This document shows, piece by piece, positions 26,377 to 36,349 of a DNA stretch of 64,000 nt. Position numbers and translations under genes: made by a program. Source of the stretch: Helicobacter sp. 11S03491-1. GTDB taxonomy: Bacteria > Campylobacterota > Campylobacteria > Campylobacterales > Helicobacteraceae. Numbering within the stretch: position 1 is the stretch's first letter; each line of letters begins with the position of its first letter. The stretch is taken from contig NZ_MLAO01000006.1 in the NCBI RefSeq assembly GCF_002272835.1, forward strand, positions 50,127 to 114,126, in the 5' to 3' direction. Under the pieces are notes generated by a model. It searched no databases and was not told the DNA's origin. It saw only the letters and a program-made list of their open reading frames with translations.

Positions 26377-29362
26377 CCTTTATCATGCCTTCAACAAAGG
26401 CTTTTCTCACTCAATATTAATCACCAAAGACTCTAAAGAAGCACAACAAGCTTATGAAGTCGCAAAGTTTTGTCAAAAAGAATCTTTGCTTACTCCTATT
26501 TTGCTTCCGGAATTTCGGGCCAAGATGGGTGATGATATCCGATCATTTATGAGTGAATTTATCTCATTACTTGCTCAATTACGCACATTTTATACAACTT
26601 CTCATCCTCTCTTAATAGCACCTATATCTGCTCTAATTTATCCCCTCCCCAACACTTCGCTTCTGGAAACTTTTATATTAAGTAAAAATACTCCTGTTTA
26701 TTTATCCGAATTAAAAAAGAAGCTTTTGTATTATGGCTATGAAGTTGTTGATATAGTTGAAACGGAAGGAGAAGTAAGTTTTAGAGGCGATATTATGGAT
26801 ATCTTTATTCCATTTTCAAAACCTTATCGAATCAGCTTTTTTGATACAGAATGTGAAAGTATCAGAGAGTTCGATCCTATCACCCAACTAAGCAACCAAA
26901 CAGAGCCGGATTGTATTTGTATTTCTCCGGCAATTTTTAGCCTGGATGAAGCAAAATACCAAAAATTACTCAAGCAAGTATCCCAATCACATTTTGATGC
27001 TTTTAGCAAAGATATTGCGTCTTTGGGTTTTTGGTATCTTCAAGAAGATGGTATTAATTTTATCAAAACTTATGACACCATCATAACCCCTAGCGCTCAA
27101 GATGAGGCAAAGGAGATTTTTTCTTTTGAAACAAATTCATCCCTTAAACTACAAGATTTCCTTTCTTTAGAAGTATTATTACCTCCAAATAATGGAAGCA
27201 TAGATATAGATGTGCATCTAAAAAATTTAAATACTATTATCGAACTCAATGCAAATAAAAAAATTACTCTTTTAGCCAGAAACCAAGCGCTTTTAAAAAG
27301 CGTAGAAATAAAAACCCCTATCAACACAATTCTTTCTGATTGCATTGTAAATATTTCTACTCCAACACAATTAATTATTTCTCTGAATACCCAAACCAAA
27401 GTGCAAAAACAAAAAAAATCCGCATTAGGTATTGATGAGCTTAACATTGGAGAATATATTGTTCATGATGAATATGGAATTGGTATTTTCAGAGGGATCA
27501 TACAAGCAAGTATTTTAGGAAATGTGCGTGATTTTATTCATATTGATTATCAAGGAGAGGATAGACTTCTTTTGCCGGTAGAAAATCTTCACCTTATCCA
27601 ACGCTATATTGCCGCTTCTGATGGAATGCCTGTTTTAGATAAACTGGGCAAAGGAAGTTTTGCAAAACTCAAAGAAAAAGTTAAAGTTAAGTTATTTGAA
27701 ATTGCTGATTGTATTATCAAACTTGCAGCAAAACGCAATCTCATTGAAGGGAAAAAAATTGATACATCTTTGGTTGAAATACAAACTTTTAGAGATTCTT
27801 GCAACTTCGTCCTCACTCAAGATCAACAACGATCCATCCAAGAAATTTTTGCAGACCTTCGTAGTGGCAAAGTGATGGATAGACTTTTGAGTGGTGATGT
27901 TGGTTTTGGTAAGACTGAAGTTGCTATCAATGCTATTTTTGCTGTCTATAAAAATGGCTATCAATCAGCTATGATTGTCCCTACAACATTACTTTCAAAC
28001 CAACATTTTCATACGCTCCAAAATAGACTTTCTTCTTTTGGAATCAAAGTAGCAAAACTGGATCGTTTCATAAAAACTTCTCAAAAAAATCAAATCCTCA
28101 AAGGACTTCTTGAGGGTAGTATTGATGTAGTTGTAGGCACACATGCACTTCTAAATGCAAAATTCAAAAATTTAGCATTGATGATTATTGATGAGGAACA
28201 TAAATTTGGAGTTAAACAAAAAGAAACTATCAAAGAATTAAGTAAAGATTTACACCTTTTAAGCATGTCTGCTACTCCTATTCCACGCACACTCAATATG
28301 GCTCTTTCTGAAATTAAAGGAATGAGTTCTTTGCTCACCCCTCCTGTTGAAAGACAACCAAGCAAAACTTTTCTCAAAGAAAAAAATACTTCTTTACTCA
28401 AAGAAATTATTCATCGTGAGCTTAGAAGAAATGGACAAATCTTTTATATCCACAACAATATTGCTACTATCACAAAAGCTCAAGAAAAAATCCAAGAACT
28501 TCTTCCAAAATTAAAAATCGCTATTCTACATTCACAAATTGATCCAAAAGTAAGCGAACAAATTATGTTGGACTTTGCAAATAGAGAATACCACATGCTT
28601 TTATGTACTTCAATTGTAGAATCAGGAATCCATCTTCCAAACGCCAATACGATTATTATTGATAATGCAGATAGATTTGGACTTGCTGATTTACACCAAT
28701 TGAGAGGGCGCGTAGGGCGAAGCAATAAGGAAGGATTTTGTTATTTCCTTGTTGATGACAAAAAATCCATCACACAAGAAGCACAAAAACGACTTTTAGC
28801 ATTAGAAAAAAATTCTTATTTAGGAAGTGGGGCTTCCATTGCTTATCACGATCTTGAAATTAGAGGTGGAGGAAACCTTATTGGACAAGCCCAAAGTGGG
28901 CATATCAAAAATATTGGTTATGGACTTTATTTACGATTGCTTGAAGATGCTATTGGCCAACTTAGCGGCAACAATCCGGAAAACACTTCCAGCGTAGAAC
29001 TCAAGCTGGGCGTTAGCGCTTATCTCAATCCTGAACTCATAGCCAGCGATAGGCTTCGTCTTGAACTCTACAGACGACTTTCTTTATGTAAGGAAACAAC
29101 CGAAGTCTATGAGATAGAAGGAGAAATTGAAGATAGATTTGGCAAGCTTGATAAAATGAGTTTGCAATTCTTGCAAGTAATCATGATAAAAATTTTAGCA
29201 AATTCTTTAAAAATCAAGACACTTTCTAACTATACTCAAAATATTTCTATCGTCTATGGTGATGACTCTAAAGAATCTCTAAATTCTCCCAGTAAAGACG
29301 ATGATGACATCTTGAATACAATTTTAGAATATTTGCATACACAAATCAAAAATAAAAACTAA
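26363..29362 (+). CDS. mfd: Transcription-repair coupling factor Mfd
   Basis: 999 residues from ATG 26363 (MIQSSLYHAF); an in-frame ATG at 26327 would lengthen the overlap with ccmA from 14 to 50 nt, and neither has a clear ribosome site. Mfd displaces RNA polymerase stalled at lesions and recruits UvrA. The RNAP-binding region has GIDELNIGEYIVHDEYGIGIF. The translocase has LLSGDVGFGKTEVA (Walker A), IIDEEHKFGVKQKE (DEEH), MSATPIPRTL and QLRGRVGRS. The N-terminal UvrB-like part includes EGEVSFRGDIMDIFIP. Length equals Helicobacter Mfd. Confidence 0.94.
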   Translation: MIQSSLYHAFNKGFSHSILITKDSKEAQQAYEVAKFCQKESLLTPILLPEFRAKMGDDIRSFMSEFISLLAQLRTFYTTSHPLLIAPISALIYPLPNTSLLETFILSKNTPVYLSELKKKLLYYGYEVVDIVETEGEVSFRGDIMDIFIPFSKPYRISFFDTECESIREFDPITQLSNQTEPDCICISPAIFSLDEAKYQKLLKQVSQSHFDAFSKDIASLGFWYLQEDGINFIKTYDTIITPSAQDEAKEIFSFETNSSLKLQDFLSLEVLLPPNNGSIDIDVHLKNLNTIIELNANKKITLLARNQALLKSVEIKTPINTILSDCIVNISTPTQLIISLNTQTKVQKQKKSALGIDELNIGEYIVHDEYGIGIFRGIIQASILGNVRDFIHIDYQGEDRLLLPVENLHLIQRYIAASDGMPVLDKLGKGSFAKLKEKVKVKLFEIADCIIKLAAKRNLIEGKKIDTSLVEIQTFRDSCNFVLTQDQQRSIQEIFADLRSGKVMDRLLSGDVGFGKTEVAINAIFAVYKNGYQSAMIVPTTLLSNQHFHTLQNRLSSFGIKVAKLDRFIKTSQKNQILKGLLEGSIDVVVGTHALLNAKFKNLALMIIDEEHKFGVKQKETIKELSKDLHLLSMSATPIPRTLNMALSEIKGMSSLLTPPVERQPSKTFLKEKNTSLLKEIIHRELRRNGQIFYIHNNIATITKAQEKIQELLPKLKIAILHSQIDPKVSEQIMLDFANREYHMLLCTSIVESGIHLPNANTIIIDNADRFGLADLHQLRGRVGRSNKEGFCYFLVDDKKSITQEAQKRLLALEKNSYLGSGASIAYHDLEIRGGGNLIGQAQSGHIKNIGYGLYLRLLEDAIGQLSGNNPENTSSVELKLGVSAYLNPELIASDRLRLELYRRLSLCKETTEVYEIEGEIEDRFGKLDKMSLQFLQVIMIKILANSLKIKTLSNYTQNISIVYGDDSKESLNSPSKDDDDILNTILEYLHTQIKNKN

Positions 29363-29377
29363 GCTTATAAAAAGAAG

Positions 29378-29395
29378 TTGCCCTTCAAAGGGCAA
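29378..29395 (-). terminator. Candidate terminator between mfd and rpsR
   Basis: A 7-bp hairpin (TTGCCCT 29378-29384, AGGGCAA 29389-29395, loop TCAA) lies in the 38 bp between convergent mfd and rpsR. On the reverse strand it is followed by CTTCTTTTT, so it fits the end of the rpsF-ssb-rpsR transcript best. It may also slow reading from mfd. Confidence 0.6.
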
Positions 29396-29400
29396 AAAAA

Positions 29401-29655
29401 TTAAATTTTAAAAGGGCTTTCAATTACCTTTTTTCGATCTACGATATAAGGGATAAGCGCCATTTGTCTAGCTCTCTTAATAGCAACTTCAACACGTTCT
29501 TGCCATTTTTTTGTATTACCGGTAAGACGTCTTGGCATGATTTTATATCTCTCAGATAAAGAATGCTTAAGCATTTCAATATCTTTATAATCAATAAAAT
29601 CAATTTTTGCTTCTGTATATTTGCAGTATCTTTTTGAATATTTTTTACGTTCCAT
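29401..29655 (-). CDS. rpsR: 30S ribosomal protein S18
   Basis: 84 residues, basic. Contains [18 protein letters not shown] and [29 protein letters not shown] sequence (here [12 protein letters not shown]), which is the S18 rRNA-binding core that pairs with S6 on the small subunit. Last gene of rpsF-ssb-rpsR, 9 bp after ssb. The usual ribosomal order in this phylum. Confidence 0.97.
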   Translation of the reverse strand: MERKKYSKRYCKYTEAKIDFIDYKDIEMLKHSLSERYKIMPRRLTGNTKKWQERVEVAIKRARQMALIPYIVDRKKVIESPFKI

Positions 29656-29664
29656 TATTTGCTC

Positions 29665-30177
29665 CTAAAAGGGTATTTCATCTTCATCTATATTGATTTC
29701 AGGGATATTTTGCTCATATTTTTGAGTATTTACCCCACCTTGTGCGCTCTGCATAGTCTGTTTAGGCGGATGATTATTCTGTGAATGAGGCTGAGATTGC
29801 AAGTAGCTTGATTCATCATTTTGATAATTGCTTTCATCTTGAATATTTGAAGACTTACTATCTAACATCTGCATAGATTCGGCTGTAATGGTATGTTTGC
29901 TTTTTTTTGCACCATTTTGATCTACCCAACTCTCCAAAGTCAATCGTCCTTCAATCAAAACTTTTGAACCTTTTCTCAAATACTGATTAGCCACTTCCGC
30001 TGCCCTACCAAAAAGTTTGACATCTACAAAACACACTTCTTCACCTTGTGTTCCATCTTGTTTTTTATATCTACGATTGCTGGCAAGCCCTAAAGTCGCT
30101 AATGCAGAACCACTAGGCAAATATCTAAGCTCCACGTCACGAGTTAAATTCCCTACCATAATGACTTTGTTATACAT
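29665..30177 (-). CDS. ssb: Single-stranded DNA-binding protein
   Basis: 170 residues. [20 protein letters not shown] starts the OB fold (about 1-110), with conserved aromatic contacts and [11 protein letters not shown] Gln/Ser/Asn-rich flexible linker (about 115-158) follows, ending in the acidic tip DEDEIPF that docks SSB partner proteins. Between rpsF and rpsR, as in many bacteria. Confidence 0.97.
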   Translation of the reverse strand: MYNKVIMVGNLTRDVELRYLPSGSALATLGLASNRRYKKQDGTQGEEVCFVDVKLFGRAAEVANQYLRKGSKVLIEGRLTLESWVDQNGAKKSKHTITAESMQMLDSKSSNIQDESNYQNDESSYLQSQPHSQNNHPPKQTMQSAQGGVNTQKYEQNIPEINIDEDEIPF

Positions 30178-30194
30178 ATAATCGCCTTCTTAAT

Positions 30195-30647
30195 TTATTC
30201 TGCCTGATCTTGTGTAGGTGGCTGCACCTCTATAGCAACAGATTCTTTTGTCTCAAAATCAGTTTTTGGCTTTTCTCTTGGTGGTTGTTTAAAAGCTGCC
30301 TTTGCTTCAGGCTTTTTATTGGCTCTATCTACCAATGTTTTCCATGATTTTTGATCTTTTTTGCTCTCATATTTAATCACTATAAAGCGTAAAATATCTT
30401 CATTGATACGATAAAGTCTCTCAAGTTCGAGGATAAACTTTGCTTGGGCTTGAAAATAAATCACAAAATAATAACCTCTTTTGTTTTTATTAATTTCATA
30501 AGCAAGATTTCTCATGCCCATATCCAAACAAGTTTCAATACTCCCACCATTTTTAGTAATGGCTTCTTTATAAAAGTCAATCTTGGCTTTTATTTCCTCT
30601 TCTACCAACGTAGGCTTGAGGATAAACATAGTCTCATAATATTTCAT
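30195..30647 (-). CDS. rpsF: 30S ribosomal protein S6
   Basis: 150 residues. [20 protein letters not shown] and [20 protein letters not shown] are the S6 ferredoxin-like core (about 1-100). The rest is a long Lys/Pro/Glu tail, so the protein is longer than the ~100-135 residues of many S6 proteins. Start follows CAAGGAGAATAG, a strong site. First gene of the rpsF-ssb-rpsR operon; the 92 bp upstream must hold its promoter and the end of holA. Confidence 0.95.
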   Translation of the reverse strand: MKYYETMFILKPTLVEEEIKAKIDFYKEAITKNGGSIETCLDMGMRNLAYEINKNKRGYYFVIYFQAQAKFILELERLYRINEDILRFIVIKYESKKDQKSWKTLVDRANKKPEAKAAFKQPPREKPKTDFETKESVAIEVQPPTQDQAE

Positions 30648-30739
30648 CTATTCTCCTTGTGGTTTTAGCCCTTTTTCTATAAGTTCTAATTCTAAAACTC
30701 AAAAAAGAGCAAGGCTTTTTTTATAAAAAGAGACTTATT

Positions 30740-31729
30740 CTATCTTATATATGCTTGCAATTTTATTAAAGCATGCAGACCAATATTTTTTCCACCCTTC
30801 ATATTAGCATTTCTCCATTTTTGAAATAACTCAAATATTTTTTGATACCCTTCTTCTTTGATTCTAATAGCCCTTGAAGCAAGAGTTTCTACGATTATTT
30901 GTGGGGGAGAAAAACCAAGTATTTCTTTTGGATTTGGCTGACCATTGCTTTTGATATAAGCAAAAAATAAGAATAATTGATAAAAATATTTTTCCATTTC
31001 GCGAAGAATTTGAAATTCATCTAAGCCCTCTTCTTGCATTTTCTCATAAATCTCAAAAAAGTCTTTTTTATTAAAAATTGCTTCATAGAGATCCTCAATA
31101 CGCACACTTCCAAGACCATAAGAGAGTTGATGAATTTCCTCAAGGGTAATGGGGGTATCAAAAATTGTAAATTTTTCTAACTCATTATAAGCTATCCCTA
31201 AGTCATTGTTTTGTAAATTTAAGATAATACCCAATAAGCGATCATCAATTTTTAAATTTAGTGCATTTGCCCTCTCTTTTAAAAATATTTGAGATTCATA
31301 TACACTTGGAGCAAAAAATCTTACATCAATAACTTCTGTCCCCTTAAAAGATGAAGCAAATGTTCTAAAATCTTGCGCATATTCAGCATTTGATTTGGAA
31401 TCTGCTTGGTAAAATTCAATGACTAAGAAATGATGACGATTTAAAACAATGGCTTTTAACATAGCATCAATTTCTTTCTTGGGAAGTTTCTTGTCTAATT
31501 TTAATACCACAAGACTTTCATCTCCAAACAAAGAACTTTGCCCCAATATATCCATCACTGCCTTAAAATCATAATCACTATAATAAAATGTAATTTTATT
31601 GAAAGGATCTGTAATTTTACTTGCAATTTTGTCTGAATAATATTTGATTAAAAAATCTGATTCCCCATAAAGCAAAGCTGCCCTTGGAAAAGAATTTTTA
31701 AGCAAGCTCTCAAGCTCTTTTTTATACAT
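30740..31729 (-). CDS. holA: DNA polymerase III delta subunit
   Basis: 329 residues. MYKKELESLLKNSFPRAALLYGESDFLIKYY resembles the N-terminal domain of HolA, which opens the sliding clamp in the clamp loader; its ATP site is degenerate as in the family. The C-terminal helical part (EKYFYQLFLFFAYIKSNG, RNANMKGGKNIGLHALIKLQ) is typical. It follows rnr by 2 bp, the order I recall for H. pylori (HP1247-HP1248). Confidence 0.85.
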   Translation of the reverse strand: MYKKELESLLKNSFPRAALLYGESDFLIKYYSDKIASKITDPFNKITFYYSDYDFKAVMDILGQSSLFGDESLVVLKLDKKLPKKEIDAMLKAIVLNRHHFLVIEFYQADSKSNAEYAQDFRTFASSFKGTEVIDVRFFAPSVYESQIFLKERANALNLKIDDRLLGIILNLQNNDLGIAYNELEKFTIFDTPITLEEIHQLSYGLGSVRIEDLYEAIFNKKDFFEIYEKMQEEGLDEFQILREMEKYFYQLFLFFAYIKSNGQPNPKEILGFSPPQIIVETLASRAIRIKEEGYQKIFELFQKWRNANMKGGKNIGLHALIKLQAYIR

Positions 31730-31731
31730 TT

Positions 31732-33687
31732 TTACCCCTTAATAACCCTTACAAAAATCTTGCCACTCAATATATCTGCATTTACTATTTGGACACAAAC
31801 TTCATCAAATTTATGTAATTCCAAAGGTAACTTTTCCACTATTAATCTTGCTCCAATAATTGTATCAAGCCCGGAAGCTAAAGGTGGGTAATTCTCATCA
31901 GTAATACTCGCTTTTAATTTAAAACCAATATTTTCAAATGCCCAACGAGCATATTTACGATTTTTAAAATCTGTTTCAATTTTAAATACTTGCCTTTCTT
32001 GATCGTTCAAAAGCATGCAAGAAGCTTGAATACAACCTAACAAATGCATCAATTTTTTATTTGAGTGTGGAGTATTTAAGAGGATTTGTTTTAAAATCCT
32101 ATGCAACATCAAATCACTATACCTCCGAATAGGCGAAGTAAAATGGGTATATTCTTCAAATCCCAATCCGAAATGCCCTAAATTGTATGGGGAATAATTA
32201 GCTTGAGATTGGGCTTTGATAATCATTTTATCAATTTGTTTTTGAGCATTTTTTTTCTTGGCTTGAGTTTGGATTGCTTGGAGGCATTGATGCAAATTTG
32301 AGGAAAAATCAGGGGGAATACTATACCCCAAAGAATTAAGTTCAAAAAATAATTCATCAATGCGTTCTTTGGAAGGATGTTCATGGACACGATAAATACC
32401 ATTATTTTGCAAATGTTCCCTTAAGAATTTGGCCGTTTGTTTGTTGGCTAATAACATGGCTTCTTCCACAATCATGTGTGAAAAAGTTTGAGGATATACA
32501 TTGACTTTTTGAAGCATCCCGTTAGAATTTAACTCTAGTTTAATTTCATCATTAAAAAACTCATATCCCTTTTTAAGCCGCTTAGAATGAATTTTTTGAG
32601 CTATGGGATAAAAATTTAAAATACTTTCTTTGACTCTATCATCTATAGCTATCTCTTCATTTTTTAATAATTTATCCACATTTGTATAGCTAATATTTTG
32701 GTAATTATGCACAACAGCCTCAAAAAGTTCTGCATCAATGACATCAAAATTTCTTCTATGGAGTCTTAATCTCCATACAAAAGCCAAACGATCTTTGTCT
32801 TGATGTAAGGAGCAAATATTTTCACTAAGATTTTTAGGCAACATTGGGTAGCTTATATGTGGAAAATATACGCTAAACCCACGTTTCTTTGCTTCAAGAT
32901 CCAGCGGACAATCCGGGCTTACATATTCGCTTACATCAGCAATTGCCACATAAAGCTCATGCTTTGAGACATCAAAATAAATCCCATCGTCATGATCTTT
33001 GGCATCATCAGGATCAATAGTGCAAAATGCCAAGTGCCTCAAATCCCTTCGATGAGAATATAACCCCACATCTACTTCCTGCCCAAAACTTTCTGCAAAC
33101 TTAAGAGATTCAGAAGAAAAATTACAGGGGTGATGGTATAAAAAGAGTGATATTTTCTCATCAATTTGGGGATCTTCTAAAACCCCCAAAACCTCGTTAA
33201 TTTGGTTTGTATGCGCATCAATACTTACAACACAATGTTTAGGCAGAGCAAAGAGAGATTTTTGAGAAATACCCAGTCGTATAGGCTTGCAATAAGGGTC
33301 TTTGATTAAAATCCCTACAATTTCTCCCTTTATTTTTTCTAAATAACATAAAATATGACTTGATTGAGAATAGAGCATGGTAATAATTTTTGCCTTAGTT
33401 TTACCTCTTATCTTTAACAATCTCGCCAGCACAATGTCATCTTGACCAATTGACTTGGGTTTAGAATCAATAAAAAAATCTTTTTGACTTCTGCTTTTAA
33501 AAGCGCATAAAAATACTCTACCACCTCTGGAAATATCTATACTGCCTATGATGTAGTTTTCTTTAAGCTGATAAAAATTTTTACTCTCTTGGATAGAATT
33601 ATTTTCTCTGAGTAATTCATATATTTCTTGGCATTTTTTGGGAATGGATTTTATCCCATAGGTAAGTTGGAGTAAGAATTCTTTCAT
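31732..33687 (-). CDS. rnr: Ribonuclease R (RNB-family 3'-5' exoribonuclease)
   Basis: 651 residues. The catalytic core contains FCTIDPDDAKDHDDGIYFDV, with the Asp cluster that holds two magnesium ions, plus FPHISYPMLPKNLSENICSL and GFEEYTHFTSPIRRYSDLMLHR. A C-terminal S1-like stretch is short (KASITDENYPPLASGL). N-terminal cold-shock-like region present. Degrades structured RNA. Close to the length of Helicobacter RNase R. It abuts aroE (1-nt spacing) and holA. Confidence 0.93.
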   Translation of the reverse strand: MKEFLLQLTYGIKSIPKKCQEIYELLRENNSIQESKNFYQLKENYIIGSIDISRGGRVFLCAFKSRSQKDFFIDSKPKSIGQDDIVLARLLKIRGKTKAKIITMLYSQSSHILCYLEKIKGEIVGILIKDPYCKPIRLGISQKSLFALPKHCVVSIDAHTNQINEVLGVLEDPQIDEKISLFLYHHPCNFSSESLKFAESFGQEVDVGLYSHRRDLRHLAFCTIDPDDAKDHDDGIYFDVSKHELYVAIADVSEYVSPDCPLDLEAKKRGFSVYFPHISYPMLPKNLSENICSLHQDKDRLAFVWRLRLHRRNFDVIDAELFEAVVHNYQNISYTNVDKLLKNEEIAIDDRVKESILNFYPIAQKIHSKRLKKGYEFFNDEIKLELNSNGMLQKVNVYPQTFSHMIVEEAMLLANKQTAKFLREHLQNNGIYRVHEHPSKERIDELFFELNSLGYSIPPDFSSNLHQCLQAIQTQAKKKNAQKQIDKMIIKAQSQANYSPYNLGHFGLGFEEYTHFTSPIRRYSDLMLHRILKQILLNTPHSNKKLMHLLGCIQASCMLLNDQERQVFKIETDFKNRKYARWAFENIGFKLKASITDENYPPLASGLDTIIGARLIVEKLPLELHKFDEVCVQIVNADILSGKIFVRVIKG

Positions 33688-34485
33688 TTATAAAATAAGT
33701 TTCATTTGTTTTCTGATAGACTCTAAGGGAATTTTGTGCTTGCAAAATAATTCAAATGCCAATGCAGCTTGCTCAATAAGCATATCTTTACCATCTCTGG
33801 AAAGAATATTCAATTCTTTGGCCAATTTTAAAAAAGGCGTAGAGATTCCATAGATTAAATCATAAGCCATTTTTGCATCCAAAAGAATTTGCCTAAGCAG
33901 CATTTCTTGTAATGGCAACCCGGTATCTTTAAGACCTGCAGGAGTAGCATTAATTACCAAATCAAAAGCTCTAGGCATAAATACATCGCTCAAATAACAC
34001 TCAAATCCATTTTGAATAAAAGATTCCAAATGATTTTTTGAACGATTAAGGATACAAACTTTTATCCCTTTTTCTTTCAAAATATAAGCAACTGCTTTTG
34101 CACTTCCTCCTGCTCCAATAATTAAAGCTGTTTGAAAATTATAATCAAGTATTGTTTGATAAAAACCCTCTGCATCTGTATTGTAGCCAATCAACCTGTG
34201 ATTATCTTCCAAAACCCATGTATTGACAGATCCAATCCTTGATCCAATGCCCTTGACTTCATCACTTTGAGTATAGGCGTATTCTTTAAAAGGAACAGTA
34301 ATATTAGCGCCACTTAACTCCAGTTGATAAAAAGTTTGGCGCAATTTTTCACCATCTTCAAGCAAATATTGACCATAAAACCCCTCAAACCCAATTTGAG
34401 AAGAAAAAGAAGAAAAAACAAAATTATGAATTAGAGGCGACTTAGAATGGGCAATAGGGTTACCAAAAACACAAAATTGTCTCAA
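33688..34485 (-). CDS. aroE: Shikimate dehydrogenase
   Basis: 265 residues. GNPIAHSKSPLIHNFVF is the shikimate-binding N-terminus, ANITVPFKEYAY holds the catalytic Lys, YNTDAEGF the conserved Asp, and ALIIGAGGSAKAVAYILKE the NADPH Rossmann loop. Reduces dehydroshikimate for aromatic amino acids. Overlaps the SH3 gene by 4 nt (ATGA-type), so it is coupled. Confidence 0.96.
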   Translation of the reverse strand: MRQFCVFGNPIAHSKSPLIHNFVFSSFSSQIGFEGFYGQYLLEDGEKLRQTFYQLELSGANITVPFKEYAYTQSDEVKGIGSRIGSVNTWVLEDNHRLIGYNTDAEGFYQTILDYNFQTALIIGAGGSAKAVAYILKEKGIKVCILNRSKNHLESFIQNGFECYLSDVFMPRAFDLVINATPAGLKDTGLPLQEMLLRQILLDAKMAYDLIYGISTPFLKLAKELNILSRDGKDMLIEQAALAFELFCKHKIPLESIRKQMKLIL

Positions 34486-35186
34486 GGATTTGCCTGCTTT
34501 TTAAGCAAACTAAGCCAAACCCAACCTTCTTTAACTTTTGCCCAGCCATTTTGAGTATAAGCAACCTCAACCACTTCATCATGCAAAATTTTCCCTATAA
34601 TTTTTGAAGAAATATCAGGATTCAAACGAATATTAACACTTCTGGGAATCACAATATATTTTTTTAAAGCAGATGGAGAAGTAGCAAGAATATCTTCCTT
34701 GTCTTGTTTTAAAAGACTTGAAAGTATCCAACCTTCTTTAACTTTTGCCCAGCCCTCAGCAATAAATGAGACTTCTATTTTTTGATTTTGTGTAAGCTTC
34801 CCTACGATATCAGAAGTAGTGCCGGGAGATTGACGAATGTTAATTGCTTTAGGGATCACAATATATGTTTGAGGATTAGCTTGCGCAGGTAAAGAATTAT
34901 TGTTTGGTATTTCAGAAGTAGAGACTTGGCTTTGAAACATATCTTCATTGAGAATATTTTGCCCAACATGAGTTTGTGTATTGGTCTGATTGGGTTGCGT
35001 AGGTTCTTGGATATCTTTAGTTGCATCCTGATGAGTGGAATCTACAACTTGAGTGGATGTATTTTCTGAAATAGAAAATTCTTTTTGTTTGCTTGTGCCT
35101 ACAAAAACAATATAATACAACCCAAATCCAAAAAACAAGGCTAAAACGGGCATTGTATATAATTTAAAAAAAGACTTAATATTCAT
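34482..35186 (-). CDS. Membrane-anchored protein with two SH3b domains
   Basis: 234 residues. One membrane segment near 12-28, then a Gln/Thr/Asn-rich linker, then two bacterial SH3 domains: INIRQSPGTTSDIVGKL to EGWILSSLL, and VNIRLNPDISSKIIGKIL to EGWVWLSLL. Both repeat GWAKVKEGW. Such domains usually bind cell-wall peptides; facing the periplasm is likely. Position between purM and aroE matches a comparable H. pylori gene next to aroE (HP1250). Function unproved. Confidence 0.8.
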   Translation of the reverse strand: MNIKSFFKLYTMPVLALFFGFGLYYIVFVGTSKQKEFSISENTSTQVVDSTHQDATKDIQEPTQPNQTNTQTHVGQNILNEDMFQSQVSTSEIPNNNSLPAQANPQTYIVIPKAINIRQSPGTTSDIVGKLTQNQKIEVSFIAEGWAKVKEGWILSSLLKQDKEDILATSPSALKKYIVIPRSVNIRLNPDISSKIIGKILHDEVVEVAYTQNGWAKVKEGWVWLSLLKKQANP

Positions 35187-35205
35187 TATGGTAGAGTCCC
35201 TATTA

Positions 35206-36201
35206 TCAAATTAACTCCACTCCATGGTCATAGGCAATAACCTCACCTATTAAATACCCGTCTGTATTTGCAAGCACAAAGCTGACATTCTCTTTTGGGA
35301 CAACACTAATCATACCTACGCCCATATTAAACACTCTATAAGATTCACTTTCTTCAACGTTTTCTTTTAGTATATCAAAAATTGGCAATATTTTTATAAG
35401 TTTTTTATCAATTTGTGCGCCCAGACCTGCAGGCAAAACTCTTGGTAAATTCTCTACAATCCCCCCACCTGTAATATGAGCGAGAGCGTAAACTTTATCT
35501 TTTATTTTTTGATAAATATCAACATAAATTCTTGTAGGCACCAAAAGTGTTTCAATCAATGGTTTGCCACAAAATATATCTCCAAAATTCATTCCAAGAT
35601 TTTCAAAAAGAATTTTACGCACTAATGAATAACCATTGCTATGAATCCCACTACTGGGGAAAGCAATTAAAATATCCCCGCATTGAATTTTTGAGCTTTT
35701 ATACAAATCTGCTTTTTCTCCAATCCCTACAGCAAAACCTGCCAGATCAAAATCCTTACCGTGATACATTCCGGGCATCTCAGCTGTTTCTCCGCCAATA
35801 AGCGCACATTTGGCTATCTCACATCCCTTTGCGATCCCTTTTATAACCTGTGTAGCACGATTTTTATCTAATTTAGCACTTGCATAATAGTCTAAAAAAA
35901 ACATTGGAGAAGCAAAAGAGCATATCAAATCATTCACACACATTCCAACCAAATCAATCCCTACACTCTCAAGAGTATCTGATTCGATCGCTAATTTTAA
36001 TTTCGTCCCAACCCCATCAGTGGCTGCCAATAAAACAGGATCTTTGAATCCGCTTTGAAGAGCATATGCTCCTGCAAAAGAACCGATACCTCCAATCACT
36101 TGTTGGTTATATGTCGCTTTTACATAGGGTTTAATATTTTCTACAAAAGCATTCCCTTCATCAATATCAACTCCGGAATCTTTATAAGTGAGCTTTTGCA
36201 T
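35206..36201 (-). CDS. purM: Phosphoribosylformylglycinamidine cyclo-ligase
   Basis: 331 residues, standard length. MQKLTYKDSGVDIDEGN starts the protein, AATDGVGTKLKLA and GGETAEMPGMYHGKDFDLAGFAVG are ATP/metal-binding PurM signatures, and GDILIAFPSSGIHSNGYSLVRK and HITGGGIVENLPRVLP follow. Converts FGAM to AIR in purine synthesis. H. pylori is, as I recall, unable to make purines de novo, so this argues for another Helicobacter. Divergent from pstC. Confidence 0.96.
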   Translation of the reverse strand: MQKLTYKDSGVDIDEGNAFVENIKPYVKATYNQQVIGGIGSFAGAYALQSGFKDPVLLAATDGVGTKLKLAIESDTLESVGIDLVGMCVNDLICSFASPMFFLDYYASAKLDKNRATQVIKGIAKGCEIAKCALIGGETAEMPGMYHGKDFDLAGFAVGIGEKADLYKSSKIQCGDILIAFPSSGIHSNGYSLVRKILFENLGMNFGDIFCGKPLIETLLVPTRIYVDIYQKIKDKVYALAHITGGGIVENLPRVLPAGLGAQIDKKLIKILPIFDILKENVEESESYRVFNMGVGMISVVPKENVSFVLANTDGYLIGEVIAYDHGVELI

Positions 36202-36266
36202 TTGCTTTCCTTCGTATTATGTATAGAAACAAATTTTACCTTCAAACACTTCAAAATCAGCTTATT

Positions 36267-36310
36267 TGATGTTGAAATGTAATCTTTTTGTAATCAAGGA
36301 TTTTTATAAT
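36267..36310 (+). promoter_or_regulatory. PHO-box operator and promoter of pstCAB
   Basis: TGTAAT at 36278-36283 and again at 36289-36294, an 11-bp direct repeat, with a weaker half (TGATGT) at 36267-36272. Ten bases after the second repeat lies TATAAT (36305-36310). The same spacing occurs before pstS. This is the arrangement of PhoB operators, where tandem 11-bp units replace the -35 box. Confidence 0.75.
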
Positions 36311-36349
36311 CCCAACAAGACAATAATACGTCAATATTTTTGGAGAATC